Below, piece after piece: positions 19,849 to 30,386 of a stretch of 64,000 bases of DNA. This stretch comes from Saccharomycopsis fibuligera x Saccharomycopsis cf. fibuligera (Eukaryota > Ascomycota > Saccharomycetes > Ascoideales > Saccharomycopsidaceae). Made by a program: the position numbers and the translations under genes. Every line of letters begins with the position of its first letter. Position 1 is the stretch's first letter. The notes beneath the pieces were generated by a model. The model was given only the letters and a program-made list of their open reading frames with translations. It was not told the DNA's origin and ran no database searches. The stretch spans positions 620,001 through 684,000 of the forward strand of contig CP012822.1 of NCBI GenBank assembly GCA_001936135.1. Reading direction: 5' to 3'.

Positions 19849-21774
19849 ATGGAGGACATTGGCGATGAGCTGAAAATATATCAGCACAATACTCAAAACT
19901 TCAATTTAAGCACCCAAATACAACATATGAGTCAGGTTAGACTATCACAAAGAGACTACGTGCCAATAATCAAGGGAGTTGAGTACGACATCACTTTAGG
20001 GCAGGGTTCATTTGCCTTTGTCAAACTAGCTCATTTGAAAAAAAACCCAGCTAAAACGTTTGCCATCAAATTCATCAATCGTAATTATTGTCATAAATTC
20101 GGTTTGAAAGATGATGACATATCTCGAGAATTAATGATTCATAAGAGCTGTAATGGGCATCCAAACATTATTCAATTATACGATGCCGGATCTGATCGTA
20201 ATTATATGTGGATGATTATGGAATTGGCGTCATCGGGGGATTTGTTCGATAAGATTGAGCCGGATGTTGGTGTTGATGAAGAAATTGCTCATTTTTATTT
20301 CAAGCAACTTATTGGCGCCATTGATTTCATCCACAAAGTAGGAGTATCACATCGTGATATAAAACCAGAGAACATCTTGTTGGACAAGCATGGGAATTTG
20401 AAAATTGCCGATTTTGGCCTTGCTTGTGTGTACAGAAAAAAGACGGGAGAGAAAAGGTTAGCTTTCAAAGCATGTGGATCACCTCCCTATATGGCTCCTG
20501 AAGTGGTGAATGTTGAAGGATATAGACCTGAGGTTACAGATATTTGGTCATGTGGCGTATTATTGTATGTACTTTTGACGGGGGAAACATTGTGGGAAGA
20601 ACCAACTACTCATGATCCGGACTTCAAGTATTTTGTGGAAAACAGCAACCGAATCTACTTGTCATATCCGTGGTCTAAATTAAAAACGGAAATCATTGCA
20701 TTACTTAAAGCATTATTAAAAATTAATCCAGAAGAAAGAATCACCTTGGAAAGAGTAAGAAAGCATCCTTGGGTTAATCGGCCAAATAAATTATCTAACT
20801 CTAAAGGATTATGCGATAATCCTCGACTTTTGATTAGGAAATTGATGGCTAACTTGAGAATTGATTTATCAGATGATGAATTCTTCAGAACTACACAACA
20901 AGCAACACAACAAGCCACCCAAATGTCCCAAGCGTTTAGCATAAATGGTGCTCATCTGCATCAATTGGCTAATTCTCAGCCGGTTTTTGAATCGGCGAAA
21001 TTAGTAGTAAATGACAATAGCAGCAACAGTAATGCAGTATTCAATGACAATGGCGACGCCAAAAACAATGATGACGATAACCAACAATACACAAAAGGGT
21101 TTCTCAACACTCAACAAGATTTTTCCGAGTATGGACGCAAAATTAATCAAAAGTTGGATCGTAAAGATAATGAATTGTTAAGATATCAAATGATTTCCAA
21201 GGATCCGGCAATTTTACAATTCATAAACGAATCTGACAAATCCAATTTATTACCAAGTCTTCAAAATTTTCAAGATAACGGAAATGGCGAAAATGACAGC
21301 TTAGCCACTGTTAAAAATTATTTCAACTCAGCAGAACGACTTACTAGATTTTTCTCTATCTTACCCATTGAATCTCTTCTTTCTATTATCCTTGATGCAT
21401 TACATCAAGCAGGTGTTCAAACTGATTTTGCAAGTGATGGAGTATTGTCCCAATTCACTGAAAAAAAATTTACTAAAAGACTAGCTCAAATGAAAGCTAT
21501 TCATGATGAGAAACAAAAGCAACAGCAAAGTGATGGGGCCAGTACTGCAAAATTCAATGATGGAATATCCTACGCGTCAATTTCCATTCATACTATTGAT
21601 TCTCGAAAGATGTCGTTGCGCGGATCTATCAAGATTGCCAAGATTCGCAACATCACCTTGAAAAAAATTGAATTTATTAAGAGTAAAGGAGATCCTTTGG
21701 AATGGCGAAAGTTTTTCAAGAAGATTACGGTGCTTTGTAGGGATGCTGTTTATGTTGACCAGAGTTTGAAATAA
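19849..21774 (+). CDS. CHK1: DNA-damage checkpoint kinase Chk1
   Basis: 641 residues. The kinase domain begins near residue 44 (GVEYDITLGQGSFAFVKLA) with a glycine loop at 51-58, catalytic HRDIKPEN (H168-D170), DFGLA (D188), APEVV with the Chk1-type GSPPYMAPE activation segment, and ends around residue 315 with HPWVNRP. The C-terminal part has a Q/N-rich linker (TTQQATQQATQ) and a folded region (from about 500) with RLTRFFSILPIESLL and RGSIKIAKI, resembling the Chk1 KA1-like autoinhibitory domain. Chk1 acts downstream of Mec1 and Rad9 to stabilise Pds1/securin after DNA damage. S. cerevisiae Chk1 has 527 residues; the extra length is linker. Identification rests on kinase-domain features and the C-terminal domain. 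Confidence 0.9.
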   Translation: MEDIGDELKIYQHNTQNFNLSTQIQHMSQVRLSQRDYVPIIKGVEYDITLGQGSFAFVKLAHLKKNPAKTFAIKFINRNYCHKFGLKDDDISRELMIHKSCNGHPNIIQLYDAGSDRNYMWMIMELASSGDLFDKIEPDVGVDEEIAHFYFKQLIGAIDFIHKVGVSHRDIKPENILLDKHGNLKIADFGLACVYRKKTGEKRLAFKACGSPPYMAPEVVNVEGYRPEVTDIWSCGVLLYVLLTGETLWEEPTTHDPDFKYFVENSNRIYLSYPWSKLKTEIIALLKALLKINPEERITLERVRKHPWVNRPNKLSNSKGLCDNPRLLIRKLMANLRIDLSDDEFFRTTQQATQQATQMSQAFSINGAHLHQLANSQPVFESAKLVVNDNSSNSNAVFNDNGDAKNNDDDNQQYTKGFLNTQQDFSEYGRKINQKLDRKDNELLRYQMISKDPAILQFINESDKSNLLPSLQNFQDNGNGENDSLATVKNYFNSAERLTRFFSILPIESLLSIILDALHQAGVQTDFASDGVLSQFTEKKFTKRLAQMKAIHDEKQKQQQSDGASTAKFNDGISYASISIHTIDSRKMSLRGSIKIAKIRNITLKKIEFIKSKGDPLEWRKFFKKITVLCRDAVYVDQSLK

Positions 21775-21784
21775 CAAGAGGGTG

Positions 21785-21832
<48 letters not shown>

Positions 21833-22937
21833 GCTCAATGTTTTTTTTGCATGCTTTTTGTTTGACTATTATTTTTTTTTTTGAAATTGTTTTGTTTATG
21901 CTATTTTCTGCTTTCCTTTATTGCTTTCCCCCCATTTATAACTTACTTTTTTTGACTTCCAGTTTTTGATGTACTATACCATAATAAACTGTCGGCATTA
22001 ACTGCATCTAATAATTTGATCACTTGAGTATTCTGCTATTTTAAATATAATGAAGCCTTGTCATGCAGAAATGAATTGATGGAGCCAAACGAAAATAACA
22101 AAAAAAAAGCTTCTGGCTTTTCCTTTTCATTTTGAGATCTTTTAACATACTGTTTTTCTTTCTTTTTTTTTTTTTTTTTTTGTTTTGTTTTTTTTTGTTT
22201 TTTGTTCCATTTTGCTGTTTAATATGTTATCCTCAATCCTAAGACTCTGAATTTGAGATTCAAGCCTCTTCACTATTTTTTCCTTTTGAGGGCACACAAC
22301 AATAAAAAATTCAAATTAGGATAGCAAAAAAAGGAAACTAACAATTGCGGCAGTAAATATTGAGCCTATTCGAGTACAAACTCAAGCTTTAGTTCCACCT
22401 GAAAGTGTTGGAGATAATTGATGTTTATAAGTAAGACAAAATCACATACATACTAGAACAAAAAAGTAACACAAAGAAAAAGAGAAAATTATTGACAAAA
22501 TCAAACGAGAAAATAACAGGAAAGCTAAAGAGGAATAAAGTTTCTGAAAATGGGAAGACCAAAAGAAATAAGCTAAATAAATGAATAAGGAAAATAACAA
22601 AAACTAATAAAATTAGAAATTATTACCAGAGCATATTGAGCAACGTGTGAGCTAAATAAAAATTATAATATATAGTATGGCACAATTATGGCAACAGGTG
22701 ATCTTCTGATGTGGTTAGTGGAAAGTCCTAGTAGCTACCAACGAAAACTATTCTTATATTTGCCTGTCCTTTTTTCTCTTGCTATAATTTTTCTAATCTC
22801 ATTTTTGTCAGCCTCTTTTTTTTTATGTTTGGTTTCTTCCTTTTTATATAGATAAATTTTCAACTTTTTATGTTTTTTTATTCGCTGAATCTTTGTATTT
22901 TAAGCGAAGTGGCAGTAATAACTACTACTCAAAACCA
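21775..22937. other. Convergent gene-free region CHK1/TPK2-like
   Basis: Starts almost at once with a T40 run (21792-21831), then more T-rich sequence around 22160-22200. No gene seen; both 3' UTRs lie here. Confidence 0.6.
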
Positions 22938-24268
22938 CTAAAAATCACTAAAGTACTGTGCATATGGGTCTTCACCCGTTACCCCATAATCCAATTCGCC
23001 TTCTGGATAATAATCAAACAAACTAGAATCACCTACTCCAGCAGCCACCGGTGGTTCATATGGAGTAACGATATCCTTAGCATAAAGCTTATCCCAAACC
23101 ACTTCTTGAAACCAAACATGATCTTTGATATCCTGTGCACCATTTTGTAAGTTGCCCAACCGTCTAGTCAAATCCGGAGTTATCAACTTGGTTAATAAAT
23201 CCACTGAAGCTGGCTCCAAAAATGGTGGATAATGCACTTTGCTTTGAAGAATTTTTTCGTATGTTTTTATTGGTTGCTTATCGTAAAATGGCGTGTAGCC
23301 AGTCAACATCTCAAAAATCAAAATCCCCAAAGACCACCAATCCACCGATTTGTTGTATGGTTTGGCGGTAATGACTTCTGGAGCAATATAATCAGGAGTA
23401 CCACAAAGGGTCCAAGTGTAAAAAGCCACTTCTTTGGCAAACCCGAAATCGGTGATTTTAATATGTCCGTATCTATCAATCAAAATATTTTCTGGCTTTA
23501 AGTCTCTGTAAATGATGTTGTGCGAATGTAGATAGTCCAAAGCAAGCAACACTTCAGCGCTATAAAATTTGGCTACTGGATTAGGAAATCTTTTCGATTT
23601 TCTCAATAACGAAAACAATTCCCCACCTTCGATATAGTCCATCACCATGAATAAATTTTTCGAATCTTGGAAGGTACCCCACATTCTAATTACAAATGGG
23701 TGGTCAATCAATTTTAGCATTTTTCTTTCGTCATTGGTATGCTCAACTTGTTTCATCTTAATGACTTGTGCTTTTTTCAACACTTTTATGGCGTAGTATC
23801 TACCGTTATGTACAGATCTGACCAAGTGAACTCTACCAAATGAGCCGGTGCCCAAAGTTCTCATTATCTGGAAATCTCTGAGTGCGTATTTGCCCTTGGA
23901 AACGGTTGACTTTTTCGGCAAAAATGACATGAGGGCGGTATTATTGTTTGCTTGCAATTGTTGCTGTTGTCTTAGTTTGGCTTGGGCCTGCAACTCCTCA
24001 TATGTAGGAATGCGAGGAATGTCTATTGCCGGCTGTGGTCGTGGTTGTGGTTGTGGTTGTGGTTGCGGTTGTGTCTGAGGCTGAGGCTGAGGTTGAGATT
24101 GGAGTTGATGAGATTGGGGCTGCTGGTGATGCTGTGGTTGTTGTTGCTGTTGCTGTTGCTGCTGGTCTTGAGCGGCTACATGATGCTGTGAACTTATCTG
24201 TTGCTGGCTTATGGCTTGGAGCGGGATCTGGCCATAAATCTGGGTCTGGGGCTGCTGCTGTTGGTAGA

Positions 24269-24308
<40 letters not shown>

Positions 24309-24374
24309 TGGTTGTTGTTGTGGAGGTTGCTGCTGGCCTTGTTCGGCGCTAAAGCCCTGAGGCTGGTAAATCAT
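22938..24374 (-). CDS. TPK2: cAMP-dependent protein kinase catalytic subunit (Tpk2-type)
   Basis: 478 residues. The first 165 or so are almost entirely Q/P (long Q runs and alternating QP), then an AGC kinase domain from about 165: GTGSFG glycine loop near 172-178, VLKK lysine, [30 protein letters not shown] with the PDK1-type activation-loop Thr, and [12 protein letters not shown]. It ends with the AGC C-tail motif YFSDF. PKA transmits cAMP signals controlling growth, hyphal development and adhesion. Of the two Candida isoforms, a Q-rich N-terminal extension is what I associate with Tpk2, but the paralogue call is an inference; PKA itself is certain. The Q tract (24272-24310, CAG/CAA mix) is a likely length polymorphism. 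Confidence 0.8.
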
Positions 24375-25013
24375 AGCGGTGCAGGATATATGTGTTATCC
24401 AACTTGTTTCCGGGAGAATGGGCCTAAACCTAGACTGCTACGGCCCAACTGGCTTTGGCAAGACGGTTTTTGCAACAAGCGCGCGGACTGAGATGGGCTG
24501 CCACTGGAGGTTGCTTTGGCGGCTTGCTCAGACTGACAGTGGTTAGTACCGGAGAAATGACAAGCGTAGGCGGCTATAAGAGAACGGACTGCTGCCTAGG
24601 GGATGGAAGATAGTCGAAAAAAAGAGCTAGGAGCAGCGCCGGGACAGAGCTGTGCGAGAAGGACCGTGGCAAGGGCAATTGGACGAGGCTATAGAGAGCA
24701 AGAAGAGGAGTTGAGGCAGTCGCTCGAACTTTGGACGACGCACTTGGGATGGTCATGGGTGGAAGACAGCAGAGCAAAAGGAGTGACAGTGGATGTCGCT
24801 ATAGTGCAGTGTGCTAGCAGCAGTGAATTTCATCTGGGCTCACAGTTGTGCAGCGCCGGGGCTGCTAACCAGAGTGAAACGAGACCGATACGGCGCACCA
24901 CGCTACAGCTACATACACTACACCAGAGAAAACACAGAGGTCCAACACATACAATACAATATATTACAACATCAACATCGCCATCGTGTCGCTAGTATAC
25001 CTGTAGCGCCACT
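24375..25013. other. TPK2-like promoter / RPB9 3' region
   Basis: Less AT-rich than other intergenic DNA. The 130-codon frame at 24603-24995 (+) shows no conserved features and I treat it as chance. Confidence 0.5.
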
Positions 25014-25451
25014 TCACACGCCCTTGAAGGTCTTGCTGCAGTTGAGACACACGTAGAACAACACCATGCTGGTGTCCTTCCGTCGGATCTGGGACTGGAA
25101 GAACACACAATTGGCGGCGTGGCAGTAGGGACACTCCTTGTCGGTCCGTGGCAAGGTGGGATCTGCCCCAATGTCTTGCACCACCCCGGCCGTCTCTCCC
25201 ATGTCGGCCTTCAACTCGTGGCGGTAGACCTTGGGGTCGTCGGCCAACTCTGTGTAGTTGCAGTTCCGGCACGAGAAGAGAAGCTTGCTCTGCTCCTTGT
25301 ACTCCTTTGGATACAACATGTTGTTGCTTGCGGTCGTTAGTACTCACGGGGACTGCTGATTGGATCTATGCCATCACTAGACAAACACTGATGGTTGTCG
25401 GCTCAAAAAGGAGACCACTCACCATTGAACGCAGAACTTGAACGACGTCAT
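25014..25451 (-). CDS. RPB9: RNA polymerase II subunit Rpb9 (one intron)
   Basis: Two exons: 25423-25451 (29 nt, MTSFKFCVQ plus two bases of a Cys codon) and 25014-25326, giving 113 residues. The splice gives [13 protein letters not shown], which matches S. cerevisiae FCRDCNNMLYPRE and rebuilds the first zinc site (C7, C10, with CRNC later). The second zinc ribbon follows: [32 protein letters not shown], including the catalytic-loop-like RRKDTSM shared with TFIIS. Rpb9 sits at the jaw of Pol II and affects start-site choice, fidelity and proofreading. It lacks the extra C-terminal tail of the 122-residue S. cerevisiae protein. It is divergent from MNP1. Confidence 0.96.
25327..25422 (-). other. 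RPB9 intron (96 bp) with AAG acceptor
   Basis: Reverse strand donor GTGAGT (25422-25417), branch point TACTAAC about 10 nt before the acceptor, and acceptor GCAAG ending at 25327. AAG is a weak 3' splice site compared with CAG/TAG, but only this junction keeps the frame and restores the conserved Cys10-Asn-Asn. Confidence 0.9.
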
Positions 25452-25927
25452 TTTCTTTCGCCTCCGATATTATAGAACCTGTGCTTCGCGTTGAGAGAGC
25501 TGACTGGCCTTGAGGCTATTGTGCTGGTACTGCTTGTGCTGCTTCCTTGACTGTGTGTGCTCAGTGTGCTACTTCTAGCCTTCCATTTCCTGTTACTGCA
25601 ACGCTATCGGCGCCTAATGCTGTTTTTCTTCGCTACTTGTTTAGTTTTTCACTTTTCCAAATATTCATATCACGTGCTCTCCTCTTTGTTACCCTGCCCG
25701 GGATAGACAGACAGGCTGCCACTGTTGCAATCTGGAAAAAATCGTCAAAGGGCCTCAAAGCTAAAAAGTAAAAAAAAATTCTTCGTGAAGTGAAAATTGA
25801 TTCAATTCAGGCCGCGGTGTATCAGTTTCCAGCTCAAGGACCTTTTCTGTTTGTCAGCCAAAACTCAGCAGACCAACACAAGGCAAAACAAGACGAAACA
25901 AAGCAAGCCAGGCAATAAATATTCAAC
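25452..25927. promoter_or_regulatory. Divergent RPB9/MNP1 promoter with CACGTG
   Basis: 476 bp between two start codons. CACGTG at 25671-25676 is a Cbf1-type E-box; in Candida species Cbf1 is reported to participate in ribosomal-protein and respiratory gene control, which would fit a mitochondrial ribosomal gene. No gene lies within. Confidence 0.5.
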
Positions 25928-26655
25928 ATGTACAGCGCTGTCCGTATATCATCTAGAAACGCTAGAGTCTTTGCTTCAAGGTACGTTTTTTTCCCAACCT
26001 ATCGTCGCCGTTAAATGTGTTTTTTTACCATGGACATTGTGATGCAACTTCACACGATGCCAAGATGGGCACCTTCAAAGATCGCGAAAATGGCAAAAAC
26101 CCTCAACCCAACATAGCACATTCCATACTAACTCGCGTAAATAGACTCCCGGCATACAGACCAGCTTTGGTGCGCTTGAACTCCACTGCTGCCCCAGCCG
26201 CCGATGCTGCCAAAGACGCTGCTGCTGCTGCCCCAGTTGACCCAAAGATCTCCACCATTGTTGACCAGATTTCCAAGCTCACTCTTTTGGAAACTTCTTC
26301 TTTGATAACCGAGTTGAAATCCAAGTTGAACATTCCAGATATCTCTTTCCCGGTTGGCGGTGCTGCTGCTGCTCCAGGTGCTGCTGCTGCTGCCCCAGCT
26401 GCTGAGGAAGCCGCTGAAGCCGAAGAAAAACCAGAAGAAAAAACCATTTTCAACATCAAGTTAGATAGTTTTGACACCAAGAGTAAACCAAAGATCATCA
26501 AGGAAGTTAAAAGTTTGTTAGATTTGTCTCTTGTTGAGAGTAAGAAATTCGTTGAAGCTGCTCCAAAGGTTTTGAAAGAAAATGTTGCTAAGGAAGATGC
26601 TGAAAAAATCAAGAAATCTCTTGAAGCCTTGGGTGCTAAGGTTTCTCTTGAGTAA
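25928..26655 (+). CDS. MNP1: Mitochondrial ribosomal protein L7/L12 (Mnp1, one intron)
   Basis: Exon 1 is 25928-25980 (ATG TAC AGC..., MYSAVRISSRNARVFAS plus AG) and exon 2 is 26145-26655; the junction gives AG-A, Arg, then LPAYRPALVRLNS. The product has 187 residues (S. cerevisiae Mnp1: 194). The N terminus is a basic presequence. KISTIVDQISKLTLLETSSLITELKSKLNI is the L7/L12 dimerisation domain, followed by an Ala/Pro-rich hinge and the C-terminal domain with FNIKLDSFDTKSKPKIIKEVKSLLDLSLVESKKFVEAAPKVLKENVAKEDAEKIKKSLEALGAKVSLE features, including the factor-binding helix. It forms the stalk of the mitochondrial large ribosomal subunit that recruits translation GTPases. Confidence 0.95.
25981..26144 (+). 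other. MNP1 intron (164 bp)
   Basis: Donor GTACGT at 25981, branch point TACTAAC within CCATACTAACTCG (about 26126-26132), acceptor AATAG ending at 26144. Phase 2. Removal joins a good presequence to the mature protein. Confidence 0.92.
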
Positions 26656-27470
26656 ATTATTTAAACAATATAAAATCAAAAAAATATCTCAAAACGAACG
26701 CTTTGGTTTGGTTCTGTCAATTCCTTTCCATCATACTCTTAGTTTTTGTTGATTTCACCATCACTCCTGTATATATATTATAAACGAGATGACTTTTTTT
26801 ATCAGTTGGTTTTTGCAAGAAAAAAAAAAAAAAAAAAAACAATTCTGTAGATTTGTCTGCAGACCCTTCCAAAGTACATGATGAATTATAAAAGAGCGAC
26901 AAAGCTGAGTTTGTATAATCTTTTCGTACCTTTACTCGCCGGTAGCTCAATAAGAAGTGTCTAATTGAAGCTTCTACAAAAAGATACTGGGGCTTATTCC
27001 TGTTTGCGTACTTGACATGCTATCCAACATTTCAGCGGGAGTAATATATTGCAGCCTTTACCATAATCACGTTGAAGCAAAGTTGGTATGTGAATGTAGT
27101 TCTGAAAGCTCATGTTCTCTTCCTGATTGCCAATCGGGTTACGAGTGCCATGGCTACATGCTTACCAATACGTTAACGCAATTCTTTGATCGTCAGACTT
27201 ACACATTATGGTGCTTGGCAATATGACAAAATGTTATATTAGTAATTAGTAGATAATAACTGACACGAAGACTGGATAAAGATGAAGATTAAAATAAAAA
27301 AGCAAATGCAAAAAAATCATATGTAACTAAAGAGTAGCAAATGAAAAAGAGAAAAAAAAAAATCTTAAAATGTAAATGACAAACATGCACCATGCTTGCT
27401 TTACGAAGTTGAAATGCCATCATACGTCAAAATCACTAGCAGCTTTACCAATATCCAATTAACTGACCAC
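26656..27470. other. Gene-free region between MNP1 and the Ser-rich gene
   Basis: Convergent 3' flanks. An A20 run is at 26820-26839. An ATG-started, Cys-rich 69-codon frame at 27017-27226 (+) has no recognisable family and is listed as unsupported. Confidence 0.5.
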
Positions 27471-30386
27471 TCAAAATCTCACGGTATTCCTTTTATTACC
27501 ATCCAAATATCTACCTGTATTAACCGCTGGTCTATTGAATTTCAGACTTCCATTATAGATCCCATCACTAGGACTACCATTATTGTACGATCCAAGATCA
27601 TTACTGGAGTAATTATTGCTCAAAAAGCTCGAGCCACTAACTAGACCTTTTTGTTGTTGGTATTGCTGATGCTGCTGGTGCAGTTGCTGGGCCTGTTGTT
27701 GTTGGTATTGCAACATTGAAATTCTCCGGTGATTAGCAACTGCCCCAGTGATACTTCTTGTACCGGTACCAGTAGCTGAAACACCACTGTAACCACCACT
27801 ACCACTAATCATTCTACCACTAATAACAGACAGTGGTCTTGATCTTGTCTTAAGGAAAGAATCATTGAGATCGAACTCGTTCAAAACATCCTCATCGTCA
27901 TCCTCGTTATCATTTTTGTAATCTGTGTCTTTAACAAAATCAACAAACTCTTCAAAATTGGAAAAACTTGGATTAGGCGAAGACGTAATTCGAGCATTTG
28001 AGTAAACGTTATTTTGGTTTCTAGAAAGTTGGAATGAAGAATGACGATGAGAGCCATTTGATTTTCTATGCAGCAAACCACTGTTACTTCTTGACGTAGC
28101 TCGCACTTTCAATTTTTCTAGTGCTTCAAGTTTTTTCAATTGGTTCTTCTGATTAGCAACTTGCTGTGGATATTTACTAGAAACACCATTGTTGTTACCA
28201 TTAGTTTTGGAGTTCAAACTAGAATAGTCAAAATTTTTGGACATATCAATAAACATATCGTCATATTCATGATTATTGCTCAACTTGCTAGTATTATGTA
28301 AACTTTCATCAAATCCTTCAATGTAGGCATCATTTTTGAATCCATTACCACTTAGGTGGCCATTGCCATGGTGACCGTTTTCCGTAATGTAATCATGTTT
28401 TGCCTTATTGTATGAAATTCCAGGGAACGAGCCTCTGTTTCCTGCAGCATTGTTATAAACCATATCTTTATTGCCATAAGCTCCTCTTAGGCTACCCATA
28501 CGCAAGCTATTTTCTCTAGGAAATTCATTGAAAGTTCTGGATCTTGGACGGTTTAATTTTCTAGAAGGACTAGCTATGCTAGCCGTAACATTGAATGATG
28601 TATCATGTAAGAGAGAATTATTTCTGCTATAAAATTTGGACGGACCTGCTGAATCATGCACTGGAGAGATTACTGGAGACCTGAATTGATAATTCGATAT
28701 TGTGTTTCTTTGTTTTTGCCTTGAAAAACTTGAGTTATTATTGTCCGTTTCTTTGAACAGGTCTAAGATAGGACTGGCGTGTTCGAAATCTTGCACTGAA
28801 TGTCGCGACCTGCTACCATCAGCCGTTGGTGCTGCTGGATAATCAGCTAAAAAGCTCCTAGAACGATGACCGTTAATAAATGAACCATTATTGTTTTTGT
28901 AATTACTACTCAAAAATGAGCCATTGCCTTGATGTGACTTGACAAATGGTGAAGAGGATGCTACTCTCACAATACCACCACCAGCAAAGCTTGCACCGCT
29001 ACTGCTTCGCCTCATACCAGCCACACCACCTCCGTGTGAGCCTTCATCATCTGAAAACTCACTTTCTTCATCTGAAAGGGTGTCAAAATCTCTTGAAAGA
29101 GGCTTACTGGTTTTGGAACTGGCATGCGAATTTTCAAATGCCATGGCATTGACCGATTTCATATTACTATTGCTCAAGTAGGCAGTGGAGGTGTTGCTCG
29201 CGCTTCTGCTAATTGCCAGCCTGTTATCAATACCGCTGCTGCTTCTAGAAAAGCTGTTTAGCCTTGTTTGGCTATCATTTGCTTTGAAGCCATTTTTCAC
29301 ATTGATTTTTTTATTTTTCAACGGTGAGCCAAGATAGCTGGAAGAGGAAGGTCTGCGACGATTATAAGTAGCCAATGGCGATAACTTATCCAAGCTTTCA
29401 TTGTCGATATTGTCTAATAGCGGTGACGTCAAAATGTTTTTGTTGCTTACTGTATTGTGCTGGTGGTGATGTTGATGCTGTGAGTCTATTAAACTACTGT
29501 CATTGCTGTTTTTTACGCTGTTATTATTCTTGGCAATATAATGATCACTTTGGTCTCTTTTGTTGTACTGGAGAACACTGCTATCATTGCCAGCAATGCT
29601 ATTAGAATCGTCGAAATTGTTCTTACTCGTATCAATTTCAATATTGAGGGCACTGATGTTATTGCGTCTATCGATAGGTTCGCTTTGCACCAGGTCAGCA
29701 CAATTCGTTTCGTTGTGATTTGCGTCGGCAGTGTTCATTATCAAAGTGGAGAGAGAAGTAACAATCGCTTGAATTCTTTTGAAAAGCGACAAAGAAGCGA
29801 CATCGATTAGAGATCTTTCCACAACATGGCTGCCTTCCGGGTCTGTTGGAATCTCGATTGGAACCTGGAACAAATCAAACGCAGAAGTTAGCGCTCTCTC
29901 GATAGCGCTTTTTTGCTGAAAGGTGAGAGAGATGGCTGATTGTAGTAATTCGACTAACTCGTTCTCAAAAGATAAGATCTCCTTGGATCTATCCAACTGC
30001 GAAGGACACCGTTGGCCGTTGTTCTTGCTATTGCGGCCGTTTATTTTGTTGTTCTTCACCAACGCAGAGAAATTCATTAGGGGTATCTTGGGGCTGTTTT
30101 GCACTGGCAGATCGTGAATATGATTACTGGTTTTCGGATGAGGGCTCAGTGAAGTAGAGGCAGCTTGTCTTTCTGGGGACGATCTGAACTCTAGCTTACT
30201 GAGCTTCTTTTTAGTGGTTCTGTGTGTGGGTTGTGTTGCCGAATTCAGCAGCACAGGATGCGGGCCCTGCGGTTCCAGACGACATTCTTGCTGCTGGTTC
30301 TGATTGCTATCAATAAAGCTGATATTGCCGCCGTACGCGAGGGTGGTGGACGAGGAGGACGAAGGCTGGTGTTGCAACACCGACAT
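27471..30386 (-). CDS. Unidentified 971-residue Ser/Asn-rich protein
   Basis: Start taken at ATG 30386 (MSVLQHQPSSSSS); nine further codons upstream are open only from a TTG. I do not recognise the family. Residues about 130-235 are the only part that looks folded: FENELVELLQSAISLTFQQKSAIERALTSAFDLF and SLIDVASLSLFKRIQAIVTSLSTLI, amphipathic helices. The rest is disordered, rich in S, N, R and H, with many RxxS and SPxxR-like sites (RRSSS, RSRTF, SRSRHS) suggestive of kinase targets, an acidic DDEDVLNEFDLND patch near residue 840, and QQ-rich blocks near 900. Such composition is common among bud-neck, polarity and signalling scaffolds, but no function is claimed. No membrane segment or signal peptide. 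Confidence 0.8.
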   Translation of the reverse strand: MSVLQHQPSSSSSTTLAYGGNISFIDSNQNQQQECRLEPQGPHPVLLNSATQPTHRTTKKKLSKLEFRSSPERQAASTSLSPHPKTSNHIHDLPVQNSPKIPLMNFSALVKNNKINGRNSKNNGQRCPSQLDRSKEILSFENELVELLQSAISLTFQQKSAIERALTSAFDLFQVPIEIPTDPEGSHVVERSLIDVASLSLFKRIQAIVTSLSTLIMNTADANHNETNCADLVQSEPIDRRNNISALNIEIDTSKNNFDDSNSIAGNDSSVLQYNKRDQSDHYIAKNNNSVKNSNDSSLIDSQHQHHHQHNTVSNKNILTSPLLDNIDNESLDKLSPLATYNRRRPSSSSYLGSPLKNKKINVKNGFKANDSQTRLNSFSRSSSGIDNRLAISRSASNTSTAYLSNSNMKSVNAMAFENSHASSKTSKPLSRDFDTLSDEESEFSDDEGSHGGGVAGMRRSSSGASFAGGGIVRVASSSPFVKSHQGNGSFLSSNYKNNNGSFINGHRSRSFLADYPAAPTADGSRSRHSVQDFEHASPILDLFKETDNNNSSFSRQKQRNTISNYQFRSPVISPVHDSAGPSKFYSRNNSLLHDTSFNVTASIASPSRKLNRPRSRTFNEFPRENSLRMGSLRGAYGNKDMVYNNAAGNRGSFPGISYNKAKHDYITENGHHGNGHLSGNGFKNDAYIEGFDESLHNTSKLSNNHEYDDMFIDMSKNFDYSSLNSKTNGNNNGVSSKYPQQVANQKNQLKKLEALEKLKVRATSRSNSGLLHRKSNGSHRHSSFQLSRNQNNVYSNARITSSPNPSFSNFEEFVDFVKDTDYKNDNEDDDEDVLNEFDLNDSFLKTRSRPLSVISGRMISGSGGYSGVSATGTGTRSITGAVANHRRISMLQYQQQQAQQLHQQHQQYQQQKGLVSGSSFLSNNYSSNDLGSYNNGSPSDGIYNGSLKFNRPAVNTGRYLDGNKRNTVRF

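Noticed and set aside
24603-24995. 130-codon frame in the TPK2 promoter
   Set aside because: Basic, low-information sequence without conserved features; opposite frames are also open, indicating GC-driven chance.
26017-26144. Open frame extending MNP1 upstream
   Set aside because: It lies in the intron: exon 1 with an ATG and presequence, a GTACGT donor and TACTAAC/TAG replace it. The frame is open only by chance.
27017-27226. Cys-rich 69-codon frame downstream of MNP1
   Set aside because: No signal peptide and no Cys pattern I recognise; chance frame is the simplest reading.
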